From: Streptomyces iconiensis
GTDB lineage: Bacteria > Actinomycetota > Actinomycetes > Streptomycetales > Streptomycetaceae
Reading direction: 5' to 3'
Length of the DNA stretch: 64,000 bases
NCBI RefSeq assembly: GCF_028657195.3
Contig: NZ_JANCPR020000001.1
Location: 248,001-312,000, forward strand
The translations under genes and the position numbers were made by a program. Positions within the stretch are counted from its first letter, which is position 1; each line of letters starts with the position of its first letter. A model generated the notes under the pieces. The model saw only the letters and a list, made by a program, of their open reading frames with translations. It did no database searches and was not told the origin of the DNA. Below are positions 34,455-42,120 of this stretch, in pieces.

Positions 34455-34477
34455 GTGGGGCGGGTGGGACTCGAACC
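34455..34477. other. putative attR within the tRNA 3' end
   Basis: This is the 23-bp identity block with 1750-1772, covering the T-loop 3' half and acceptor end of the tRNA. Confidence 0.7.
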
Positions 34478-34529
34478 CACGGCCGACGGATTATGAGTCC
34501 GCTGCTCTAACCGGCTGAGCTACCGCCCC
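34456..34529 (-). tRNA. tRNA with anticodon CAT (Met elongator or Ile2)
   Basis: The 74-nt cloverleaf has acceptor GGGGCGG/CCGCCCC with discriminator A, D-arm AGCTCAGCCGGTTAGAGC, anticodon loop CTCATAA and T-arm GTGGGTTCGAGTCCCAC. CCA is not encoded. A CAT anticodon with this loop fits elongator tRNA-Met or the lysidine-modified tRNA-Ile2; sequence alone does not let me decide. It serves as the island integration site. Confidence 0.95.
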
Positions 34530-34707
34530 GAAACGGCGCACCGCGCACATCTGTGCGCGCCGTCTGCCGCAGCATAGCTGCTCATACGATCTGCCGCCCG
34601 TGCCGGGGGAGATCTACGCAGGTGAGGACCCCGGTGCAGGGGTGATCGGTTCCCGGATCCGGTCAACTGCCAAGCCGGACAAGGAAAAAACGTGAGCGGG
34701 CACGGAA

Positions 34708-34731
34708 AAAGGGCCCCCGGAGGGGCCCTTT
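34708..34731 (-). terminator. terminator of tRNA-Asn
   Basis: AAAGGGCCCC and GGGGCCCTTT form a 10-bp stem with loop CGGA. On the minus strand a T run follows, so it ends the tRNA-Asn transcript. Confidence 0.85.
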
Positions 34732-34740
34732 CGGGTGGTG

Positions 34741-34813
34741 CTCCCGCGACTGGACTCGAACCAGTAACCTGCCGGTTAACAGCCGGCTGCTCTGCCGATT
34801 GAGCTACACGGGA
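34741..34813 (-). tRNA. tRNA-Asn (anticodon GTT)
   Basis: The 73-nt cloverleaf has acceptor TCCCGTG/CGCGGGA, anticodon loop CTGTTAA (GTT), T-arm TACTGGTTCGAGTCCAGT and discriminator G. It is followed by a strong intrinsic terminator. Confidence 0.97.
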
Positions 34814-35004
34814 CCGTTTCGCCGGTCGCGCTCCGTTGCTGGAGGCGCTCCCTTGCGGCGAGGAATACATTAGCGCATGCCAGGGGGTGCTCCGAAATCG
34901 GTATTGCCGCTGCCTCCGCGCGGTACCCCCGTGGGCAGCGGTGCACACCGGGAAGGGCACGGAAGCACCCAGGGAACCGAGACGCCGAGAGTAAGGGGCT
35001 GGGC

Positions 35005-35295
35005 ATGCGCTACCGGCTGACATTCGCATCTGGACTGGCCGTCGGGTATCTGCTCGGCACACGTGCCGGGCGTGAGCGCTACGAGCAGATCAGGAAGGGC
35101 GTGCGGAGGATCGCGGAGAACCCCGCTGTCCGCAACGTGGGAGAGGCCGCGGCGCTCAGCGGCCGTGAGGCCGCAGCCAAGGCGGCGGGCGCCGTGGGGG
35201 AGCGGCTGCCCTCCTCCGTGAGTGACCGGGTCAGGGCCGTCGGCGACCGGCGGACGCGCTCGTCCACCGAGTGGGGCGGCACGGACGCCGGCTAG
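35005..35295 (+). CDS. YtxH-like small protein
   Basis: This 96-aa protein has a short hydrophobic N-terminus with the YtxH pattern (FASGLAVGYLLGTRAGRERYEQIRKG). An alanine-rich charged helix of the type seen in stress-associated YtxH proteins follows. It probably lies at the membrane with the helix in the cytosol. An AAGGGG site precedes ATG 35005. It overlaps the convergent ligD end by 4 bp. Confidence 0.8.
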   Translation: MRYRLTFASGLAVGYLLGTRAGRERYEQIRKGVRRIAENPAVRNVGEAAALSGREAAAKAAGAVGERLPSSVSDRVRAVGDRRTRSSTEWGGTDAG

Positions 35296-36191
35296 GACGG
35301 CAGCTTGACGCGGGGGCTCTTGGCTCCGCTGCCCTTGAGCAGCGGGGCCAGGAGGTCGCCGTGGCTCTTGATGCGGTCGGGCAGGTCGGCGGTGACGAAG
35401 ACCAGGTCGTCCACGCTGCCGGCCTCCGCCAGCTCCTCCCAGGTGACGGGGGTGGAGACGGTGGGCTGGTCCTTGGCGCGCAGCGTGTACGGCGCGGCCG
35501 TGGTCTTGGCCTGGTTGTTCTGGGACCAGTCGACGAAGACCTTGCCGGGGCGCAGGTCCTTGGCCATCTTGCTGACGGCCCGGTCGGGGAGGTCGGCCGC
35601 CGCCTCCCTGGCGAGCTTCTTCGCGTAGTCGGAGGCGTCGGAGGAGTCCTGGCGCTTGATGGGTGCGAGCAGGTGGAGGCCCTTGGAGCCGGTGGTCTTG
35701 GGCAGCAGGGTGATGCCGTCCTGCTCGGCGCGGTCGCGGAGCCATTCGGCGACGTCGCGGCAGTCCAGGATGTCGGCGCCTTCGCCCGGGTCCAGGTCGA
35801 ACACGAGGCGGTCGGCCATGCCCTGGTGGCCTACGCGCCACTGCGGGGTGTGCAGTTCGAGCGCGGCGAGATTGGCCGCCCAGACGAGGCTGGCCTCGTC
35901 CTGGAGGAGGACCTGGTGCAGAGGCTTCTTGCTGGCGACCGTGATCTCGTCGGTGGTCACCCAGTCGGGGGTGCCGCGCGGAACGTGCTTGGTGAAGAAC
36001 TTCTCGCCCTCCACGCCGTCGGGGTAGCGCAGGAAGGAGAGCGGGCGTCCTTCGAGGTGGGGGAGGAGGGTGTCGGCGACGGAGGCGTAGTAGTGGATGG
36101 CCTCTCCCTTGGTGAAGCCCGTGGAGGGGTAGAGCACCTTGTCGAGGTTGCTGAGGGCCAGACGGTGGCCCCCGATCTCCGTGTGCGGCAT
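35292..36191 (-). CDS. ligD: LigD polymerase-domain protein (NHEJ)
   Basis: This 299-aa stand-alone primase/polymerase domain of LigD fills and extends ends during non-homologous end joining. Recognised blocks are LSNLDKVLYPSTGFTKGEAIHYY, FLRYPDGVEGEKFFTKHVP, the metal site VFDLDPGEGAD (D132, D134), TTGSKGLHLLAPI and VFVDWSQNNQAKTTAAPYTLRA. ATG 36191 starts 30 bp from the divergent ku start, so the repair pair shares one small promoter region. There is no ligase or nuclease domain in this protein. Confidence 0.95.
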   Translation of the reverse strand: MPHTEIGGHRLALSNLDKVLYPSTGFTKGEAIHYYASVADTLLPHLEGRPLSFLRYPDGVEGEKFFTKHVPRGTPDWVTTDEITVASKKPLHQVLLQDEASLVWAANLAALELHTPQWRVGHQGMADRLVFDLDPGEGADILDCRDVAEWLRDRAEQDGITLLPKTTGSKGLHLLAPIKRQDSSDASDYAKKLAREAAADLPDRAVSKMAKDLRPGKVFVDWSQNNQAKTTAAPYTLRAKDQPTVSTPVTWEELAEAGSVDDLVFVTADLPDRIKSHGDLLAPLLKGSGAKSPRVKLPS

Positions 36192-36221
36192 ACCCTGAGA
36201 GTCCCATAGAAGGGACAAAGT

Positions 36222-37292
36222 ATGCGGTCCATCTGGAAAGGGTCCATTTCCTTCGGTTTGGTCTCGATCCCGATCAAGGTGGTGTCCGCCACCGAGAACC
36301 ACAGCGTCTCCTTCCACCAGGTGCACACAGCGGACGGCGGCCGGATCAGGTACCGCAAGGTGTGCGAACTGGACGGGGAAGAGGTGCCTCGTGAGGAGAT
36401 CGGGCGCGGCTTCGGTACCGAGGACGGCAGGACCGTGCTGCTGACCGATGACGACATGGCCGCGCTGCCGCTGCCCACGGCCAGGACCGTGGAGATCCTC
36501 GGCTTCGTGCCCGCCGAGCAGATCGACCCGATCCAGCTCGACCGCTCGTACTACCTGGCCGCCGACGGAACGCGCGCCGACAAGCCGTACGTGCTGCTGC
36601 GGGAGGCGCTGAACAGGTCGGGCAAGGTCGCCGTCGCCAAGCTGGCCATGCGGGGGCGCGAGAGCCTGGGGATGCTCCGCGTCTACGAGGACGCGCTGGC
36701 GCTGCACACCATGTTGTGGCCGGACGAGATCCGCTCGGTGAGCGGGGTCGCGCCCGAGGAGCAGGTCACCGTGCGGGACGCGGAACTGGACCTGGCCGAC
36801 ACCCTGATGGAGACGCTGGGCGAGCTGGACTGGAGCGAGCTGCACGACGAGTACAGGGAGGCGCTGGAGCAGCTCGTCGCGGCGAAGGCGCAGGGCGGAG
36901 GTCTGGAGGCCGTCGGGGGAGAGGCGCGTAAGAAGGCGGGTTCGGGCAAGCTCGTGGACCTCATGTCCGTACTGGAACGCAGCGTCAAGGAGGCGCAGAG
37001 CGGCGGCGAGGGCCAGGCGACCGTGCACGAGCTGTCCGAGCGGCGCGGGGGCACGTCGGGTGCGGGGGCCGGCGGGGGCAAGAAGGCCGCCAAGAAGGCG
37101 GCGGGGCGCAAGGCACCCGCCAGGAAGGCGGCATCCGGAGGGTCAGGCTCCGGCGGTTCGGGCGGCTCCGCCAGGAAGAGCGGGACCGGGAAGACGGCTG
37201 CCAAGAAGACCGCGGCCAAGAAGACGGCGGCCAAGAAGGCGGCGGCCAAGAAGACCGCCTCGAAGAGCACGCGGACACGCAGGACGGCCTGA
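36222..37292 (+). CDS. ku: Ku DNA end-binding protein
   Basis: This 356-aa bacterial Ku forms a ring on double-strand ends and recruits LigD. It starts MRSIWKGSISFGLVSIPIKV and has the RIRYRKVCELDGEEV and LDRSYYLAADG core blocks. The C-terminal 80 residues are a lysine/alanine repeat tail (units like KKTAA) of the kind that binds DNA in actinobacterial Ku proteins. It is divergent from ligD. Confidence 0.97.
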   Translation: MRSIWKGSISFGLVSIPIKVVSATENHSVSFHQVHTADGGRIRYRKVCELDGEEVPREEIGRGFGTEDGRTVLLTDDDMAALPLPTARTVEILGFVPAEQIDPIQLDRSYYLAADGTRADKPYVLLREALNRSGKVAVAKLAMRGRESLGMLRVYEDALALHTMLWPDEIRSVSGVAPEEQVTVRDAELDLADTLMETLGELDWSELHDEYREALEQLVAAKAQGGGLEAVGGEARKKAGSGKLVDLMSVLERSVKEAQSGGEGQATVHELSERRGGTSGAGAGGGKKAAKKAAGRKAPARKAASGGSGSGGSGGSARKSGTGKTAAKKTAAKKTAAKKAAAKKTASKSTRTRRTA

Positions 37293-37315
37293 GCGCGGCG
37301 TGCGCACTCGGGCGG

Positions 37316-38107
37316 TCAGCCGCCGAACGGGGAGGGGGAGGGGCCTGGGCGTCCGGGGCGGCGGGCGCCGGGGAGGAAGAGCACCGAGTTCACATAGCGG
37401 CGGTGGGGAGCCAGGGAGCGCCGCAGGAGGCCGTGTTCGGCGACGTGCCCGGTGCGCCGCTGGTGCGCTGCCAGATCGAAGTCGGCGAGCGGGGTCCAGT
37501 CGCGTGCGGGCAGCACCCAGCCCTCGTAGCCGAGTGCGGACAGCAGGGAGAGCACCGGCGCGAGCGGCTGGATGCGCAGCTCCAACTCGATGAAGAGCGC
37601 GGGCTGTTCCCGCTTGACGGTGGCCTCGGCGCCGTGCAGGACGGCCAGTTCGCTGCCGTCCACGTCGATCTTCAGCAGGGTCACGTCCGTGAGCCCCAGC
37701 TCGTCCAGCGGCAGGCAGGGCACGTCCAGCGTGGTGTCGTGCACCTCGCGCCGTACGAGCGAGGAGACGCCGCGGTCGCCGCGCCCGTCGGGCGGAAGCC
37801 ACAGCGTGGCCGTACCGGAGTGGTCGCTCGCCGCTGCCTGGAGGATCTCGGCGTTGGGTGGCGCGGTGGCGCGCAGGTGGCGTGCGAGGTGGGGTACGGG
37901 CTCGATCGTGACCACCCGGTCGGCCCGGCGCGCCAGGCGGCGCGTCCACGGGCCGTACCAGCCGCCGATGTCCACGGCCGTGCCCCCGTGCGGGCAGAAG
38001 TCCGCGAGGTGGCGCAGTTCGGGCTCGAAGCGGGGGTAGAGCAGGTCGGTCGCCCTGGCCAGCAGGCTTCCCGGCAGGTGGGGGCCGATGCGGGATGCGA
38101 GGGTCAT
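37316..38107 (-). CDS. FkbM-family methyltransferase
   Basis: This 263-aa SAM-dependent methyltransferase has motif I GTAVDIGGWYGPWT, VVTIEPVPHLARHLRA, and the FkbM block LLKIDVDGSELAVLHGAEATV. FkbM-type enzymes O-methylate sugars or polyketides. It is the last gene of the glycan cluster, its ATG overlapping the Trm112-like stop by 4 bp. The likely substrate is a surface glycan (inference). Confidence 0.88.
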   Translation of the reverse strand: MTLASRIGPHLPGSLLARATDLLYPRFEPELRHLADFCPHGGTAVDIGGWYGPWTRRLARRADRVVTIEPVPHLARHLRATAPPNAEILQAAASDHSGTATLWLPPDGRGDRGVSSLVRREVHDTTLDVPCLPLDELGLTDVTLLKIDVDGSELAVLHGAEATVKREQPALFIELELRIQPLAPVLSLLSALGYEGWVLPARDWTPLADFDLAAHQRRTGHVAEHGLLRRSLAPHRRYVNSVLFLPGARRPGRPGPSPSPFGG

Positions 38108-38340
38108 GAGGGGGGATCCTCCGGGTCGTTGACGCGCTTGAGGAGCTGTCGGTGCTCCTCCTCTGCGACCTGCTCGCCGGAGGACGGGAGGAGCTGCGGA
38201 ATCCCGTCCACGATGGGGTAACGGCGGCGCAGGCGCGGGTTGTAGAGCGCCTCCTCGGGCTGGAGCAGGGTGAGCGGCCCCTTGTCCAGCGGACAGGCGA
38301 GGATCTTGAGAAGGGGATCGTCGGCGGAGATACGGCGCAT
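38104..38340 (-). CDS. Trm112-like protein (UPF0434 family)
   Basis: This 78-aa protein has the pattern LLKILACPLDKGPLTLL ... LYNPRLRRRYPIVDGIPQLLP of Trm112-like proteins, small partners that stabilise methyltransferases. It sits between an EamA transporter and an FkbM methyltransferase and overlaps the latter by 4 bp. That fits a methyltransferase-partner role. Confidence 0.9.
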   Translation of the reverse strand: MRRISADDPLLKILACPLDKGPLTLLQPEEALYNPRLRRRYPIVDGIPQLLPSSGEQVAEEEHRQLLKRVNDPEDPPS

Positions 38341-38342
38341 GG

Positions 38343-39521
38343 TCACTGCCTTTCTGGGGCCTTCTCGAAGCGGACGGGCGGCAGCGTCGCGGAGAGCGGT
38401 CGTCCCGCCGGCGGAAGGGGAGGTGGCTCGTGCGGTGGGCGTTTCGGTGGTCTCTCGTCCGTGCGTTCCCCGGCGGGAGGAGACGCGGCCCCGTCCTCGG
38501 CCGTGGGCGGCACCGCTTCCTGTTCCGTTTCCAGCTCCCCTTCCTGTTCCCCGGGCAGCTCCTGCGCCTGGTCCCGGGGCTGCTCCTGCTCCCCGTCGCC
38601 TTCCTGGTGGTCGCCGGGCTGTGGGGCCTGCTCCGCCGGGGTGGTGCCGGGTTCGTGGCGGGGCAGGGAGACCAGTACGGAGATGGCGAGCGCCGCTCCG
38701 CCCAGCCGCAGCGCGAGGCGCAGGGGTTCGTCGGGAAGCGGCTCGTCGAAGGCGATGGTGCCGCTGACCGTGGCGAAGAGGAAGTTGACCGTCGTGCAGA
38801 CCGGGACGATCAGGGAGGCACGGCAGCGCTGGAGCGCGGTCTGCGACAGGACGAGGCCGCTCGAACCGGTGAAGAGCAGGATGTACGGATACGGGGACGA
38901 GAACACGGCGGCGACGGTGCCGCCGGGGTTCCCGAAGTCCAGCAGCCCGGCGACACCTTTGATCGCCAACGAGCTGACGCCGTACAGGAATCCGACGGCC
39001 ACGCCGTACGGCACTCCCGCCGTCGGCAGCCGGTGGCGGCGCCTGGAGCGGCGCTCGGCCGAGAGGAAGAGGCCCACGCCGAAGGCGAGCGACGGCAGGC
39101 AGATCAGCAGCAGGACGGGCACGGGCGCGACCCTGCTGACGGTCTCCGAGCTGTTGTGCAGCGAGAAGACGATCATGAGCAGGGAGACCAGGATCGCCAC
39201 CATGCCCTGCCGCTCCTTGCCACTGGCGCGCTCGCCCAGGAAGAAGGTGGACAGCAGCAGCAGGATGACCAGCCCGGTGACGAACAGCCCCTGCGCCGCG
39301 ACGAGGGGCAGGGTGCGGTAGACGGCGAGCTGCGCGGTGAAGGCGAGAAGCAGCGAAGCGGCCCCCAGGATCCACAGCGGGCTGCGCAGCAGATGCAGCA
39401 CGAGCCGCGCGGGATGGCCGGTGGAGAGGGGCGGCAGCGAGGAGAGCGCCCGCTTCTCGATGACGAACCCCGCGCTGAAGAGCAGGTTGGCCAGCAGCGC
39501 AGCCGCGACGCCCCAGAGCAT
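38343..39521 (-). CDS. EamA/DMT-type membrane transporter
   Basis: This 392-aa protein has about nine to ten membrane helices in the first 285 residues (LLANLLFSAGFVIEKRAL ... GLFVTGLVILLLLSTFFLGE ... VPVCTTVNFLFATVSGTIAF), the layout of drug/metabolite-type or lipid-linked carriers. A hydrophilic Glu/Gln/Pro-rich tail of about 105 residues is unusual for the family. Its start overlaps the methyltransferase stop by one base. It may export or flip a glycan precursor. Confidence 0.82.
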   Translation of the reverse strand: MLWGVAAALLANLLFSAGFVIEKRALSSLPPLSTGHPARLVLHLLRSPLWILGAASLLLAFTAQLAVYRTLPLVAAQGLFVTGLVILLLLSTFFLGERASGKERQGMVAILVSLLMIVFSLHNSSETVSRVAPVPVLLLICLPSLAFGVGLFLSAERRSRRRHRLPTAGVPYGVAVGFLYGVSSLAIKGVAGLLDFGNPGGTVAAVFSSPYPYILLFTGSSGLVLSQTALQRCRASLIVPVCTTVNFLFATVSGTIAFDEPLPDEPLRLALRLGGAALAISVLVSLPRHEPGTTPAEQAPQPGDHQEGDGEQEQPRDQAQELPGEQEGELETEQEAVPPTAEDGAASPPAGERTDERPPKRPPHEPPPLPPAGRPLSATLPPVRFEKAPERQ

Positions 39522-40369
39522 CAGCGGCCTTTCTCCTGGGGCCCGTCGGGGCCGGTGCCCGGCCCGCCCCCTGGGCGGGGGACCGCCTGTGCGTGTACGA
39601 GCAGGATGGAGGCCAGCGACGGGACATGGCAGGCCGCGCGGTCCAGCGGCCTGAAGGGGCGCGGTACGTCGTGGTAGGGAGCCCCGGTGATACGGATGAC
39701 GCGGAAACCGGCGGCGGGCAGCATCGAGCGCAGGGCACGCGCCGTGAACAGCCGCAGGTGACCGACCACTTGCGAACCGGGGCGCCCGTGGATGCCGCGC
39801 AGGGACACCTCGGAGAAGACCGGTTGCGTACCGAACAGGAGCAGCGCGCGGTTGTACCAGGCCGCGAGGTTCGGTGTGGACAGCAGCAGGTGCCCTCCCG
39901 GGCGCAGGACGCGGTGCAGCTCGTCGAGCGCGGCGTCGGGGTCCACCAGGTGCTCGATCACCTCGGAGAAGAGCGCGGCGTCGGCCGACCCCGTCGCGAA
40001 CGGCAGCCCGTGCCCGGCCAGTTCGCCCCGTACGGCCGTCAAATGCGCGGAGGCGCGGCGCAGCGCGTCCTGGGACCAGTCGACGCCGACGAGGCGGTGC
40101 CGGGAGAGCGTGCGCGAGGCGGTGGCGGCTGCCGTGCCGTCGCCGCAGCCGATGTCCAGGACGGTGGCGGGCGTGGTCCCCAGCGCGCGCGCCAGGATGG
40201 CCGCCTGGCGGCGTGAGCGGTCAGGCCCCGAGGCGACGGGGGTCGACGGGTCCTCGTACAACTGCTGGAGGCTGCTGGGGTGTTCGACGGCCGGTTGTCC
40301 TGCGTGGTCGCCGCGGCCGGCACGGCCGGTGCGGCCGGCGCGGTCCGCTGTGTGAGCCGTTTCGCTCAT
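39521..40369 (-). CDS. class I SAM-dependent methyltransferase
   Basis: This 282-aa protein has motif I VLDIGCGDGTAAATA, LVGVDWSQDALRRA, EVIEHLVDPDAALDELHRVLRPGG and the STPNLAAWYNR segment typical of glycan- or natural-product-modifying methyltransferases. The N-terminal 40 residues are low complexity. ATG 40369 overlaps the acyltransferase stop (ATGA). Confidence 0.9.
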   Translation of the reverse strand: MSETAHTADRAGRTGRAGRGDHAGQPAVEHPSSLQQLYEDPSTPVASGPDRSRRQAAILARALGTTPATVLDIGCGDGTAAATASRTLSRHRLVGVDWSQDALRRASAHLTAVRGELAGHGLPFATGSADAALFSEVIEHLVDPDAALDELHRVLRPGGHLLLSTPNLAAWYNRALLLFGTQPVFSEVSLRGIHGRPGSQVVGHLRLFTARALRSMLPAAGFRVIRITGAPYHDVPRPFRPLDRAACHVPSLASILLVHAQAVPRPGGGPGTGPDGPQEKGR

Positions 40370-42120
40370 GAGGGCTCCTCCTTCGGCGCGTGCGGCTGCT
40401 CCCGGTTCCCCTGGCCCCCCGTTCCCTCCGGTGCCGTGCCGGGGCCGGCTTCCTGCGGGGTGTGGGACGTGGAGGCGAGCGCGCGGGCGAAGAGCGCGCC
40501 GAGGCGCTGGCCCGCCGCATCGTCCAGCCTGGCGTGCGACCAGCGCAGGGCGAGCTGGAGCCGGCCGCCCGTGGAGACGGTCGTCACGGACAGGCCGCGA
40601 GGCATCTTGCCCGGCGCCGAGAACCACACGGCCTGGGCGCGGCCCGCGTCGCCGAAGTCCAGGGGGTAGGGGATACGGCCGATGTTGGACAGCAGCGTGC
40701 TGGACGCCCACGGTCCTGCCGCGTCGCGCAGCGCGCGGATGCCCGCGGCGCGCAGTCCTACGGGCAGTACGGGCTTGGTCAACAGGTCGCCGCTGAAGCC
40801 CAGTTGGGGCCGGTCGGCGGCCTTGAGCGCGCGCGTCCTGGCCGCCGTGGCGCGCAGCAGCCGCGCGATGGCCTCCCTGTCGGGCGCCCCGGACGCGGTG
40901 AGCGTCCCGTACAGCTCGCGCTCCTCAGGGCCGAAGGTGACCTCCACCAGGCGGGTGCCGTTGCCGATGGCCATGTCGGCGGTGCGCGGACGGTCGTCGA
41001 CCGGCATGGTGATACGGACCGGCCGCATGGGCTCCTCGTGCAGCTGGTTCCACCGGGCGACCATGATCCACGTGGCGACGAGCAACTGGTCGTTGACGGT
41101 GTACTGGCTCGGTTCACCCGGTGCGCGCGGCGGACGCGAGGGAAGCGGAAGATCGCTGATGAGCATGCCGTTGCCCGGCGCTCCCGGGTGGAGCGTGTCG
41201 GCCGCGACCCGGGCGGGACGGGTCCAGTGCGAGGTCGACTCCGGTTGCTGCTCCCTGTCGGCGCCGACGCCTCGGGGTTTCACCGGTGTGCGAACGGGCG
41301 GTGGGGCTGGCGAGTTGTCGGCCCCTCCGTACAGCTGCGCCGCGGTGGCGACGACCCGCAGGCAGGCGGGGCCGTCCAGAGCGGTGTGGTTGATGGTGAC
41401 CAGCAGGACCCAGGCGCCCTCGTGTTCGATCACTTCGGCGCGGAAGGGCGGCGAACTCTCCAGGGGCGGGCAGTCCGTGAGCGCCCGCCGTCTGGCCTCT
41501 TCCAGCGTGCCGCCCGGGTAGGAGACGGGGTCCCTGTCGGGCTCGGACGTCAGTACCCACTCGTACCGCAGCCGCCACCACCGGGACGGTGCCTGCCGCA
41601 TGAGGATGCGCGGATGGCTGCGCATCGCCTCGGCGAACGCGCGGCGCAGCCTGTCGGGTTCCGGCCGCGCGGGCAGGTGGATCTCTACGTGTACGGTCTC
41701 GGGCTCGTCGTCGGACAGACAGTGGCGCGTGATCTCGTCGACGGTGGGGAACGGTATGCGCCGTTCCGGGCCCCTGGAGCGGGGGCCGGCGGGCGGCGCC
41801 GGCGGGTTACCGGAACCCGAGGCCGAGCCGGAGCCCGGAACCGAGGCCGAGGCCGATTCCGGACCCGAGGCCGAGGCCGGATCTGAATCCGGGCCCGGAC
41901 CCGAGGCCGAGTCTGGACCCGAGCCGGAGCCGGGGCCGGAGCTTCCGGTGTCCCCCGGTGGCGTCCCGTTCCCGGCCGGGCCTTGCGCCGGGCCCTCGTG
42001 CGCGAGGCTCTCCGGTACCGGACCCTCCGGTACCGGACCCTCCGGAACCCGCACCTCCGGCGCCGGACCGTGTGTGTGTCCGGTGCCTGAGGGTGCTTCG
42101 CCCTTGTGCGGTGCGGTCAT
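40366..42120 (-). CDS. condensation/acyltransferase-superfamily protein
   Basis: This 584-aa protein has a Pro/Ser/Gly-rich first 120 residues and then a domain of the condensation/PapA/WS-DGAT type. The active-site motif appears as INHTALDGPACLR (a variant of HHxxxDG), with VNDQLLVATWIMVARWN and later SNIGRIPYPLDFGDAG. Such proteins transfer acyl groups. In this cluster the acceptor is likely a lipid or glycan (inference). It overlaps both neighbours by 4 bp. Confidence 0.8.
   Translation of the reverse strand: MTAPHKGEAPSGTGHTHGPAPEVRVPEGPVPEGPVPESLAHEGPAQGPAGNGTPPGDTGSSGPGSGSGPDSASGPGPDSDPASASGPESASASVPGSGSASGSGNPPAPPAGPRSRGPERRIPFPTVDEITRHCLSDDEPETVHVEIHLPARPEPDRLRRAFAEAMRSHPRILMRQAPSRWWRLRYEWVLTSEPDRDPVSYPGGTLEEARRRALTDCPPLESSPPFRAEVIEHEGAWVLLVTINHTALDGPACLRVVATAAQLYGGADNSPAPPPVRTPVKPRGVGADREQQPESTSHWTRPARVAADTLHPGAPGNGMLISDLPLPSRPPRAPGEPSQYTVNDQLLVATWIMVARWNQLHEEPMRPVRITMPVDDRPRTADMAIGNGTRLVEVTFGPEERELYGTLTASGAPDREAIARLLRATAARTRALKAADRPQLGFSGDLLTKPVLPVGLRAAGIRALRDAAGPWASSTLLSNIGRIPYPLDFGDAGRAQAVWFSAPGKMPRGLSVTTVSTGGRLQLALRWSHARLDDAAGQRLGALFARALASTSHTPQEAGPGTAPEGTGGQGNREQPHAPKEEPS

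Larger units (their letters stand above)
1750..34477. mobile_element. putative tRNA-integrated genomic island carrying type I-E CRISPR-Cas
   Basis: The 3' terminal 23 bp of the tRNA(CAT) gene at 34455-34477 are repeated exactly at 1750-1772 in the same orientation. A tyrosine integrase gene sits immediately inside the tRNA-proximal end. This is the standard signature of an element integrated into a tRNA 3' end that regenerates the tRNA. The ~32.7 kb between the copies hold the CRISPR-Cas loci, an IS/intron nest, HNH nuclease, regulators, a CdtB-like nuclease and broken genes. No replication, transfer or excisionase gene is recognised, so it is probably a defective or passively mobilised island. 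The boundaries are inferred. Confidence 0.65.

Noticed and set aside
35292..37028. A LigD form extended by 279 residues at its N-terminus
   Set aside because: The extension is antisense to ku; the polymerase domain begins at ATG 36191.
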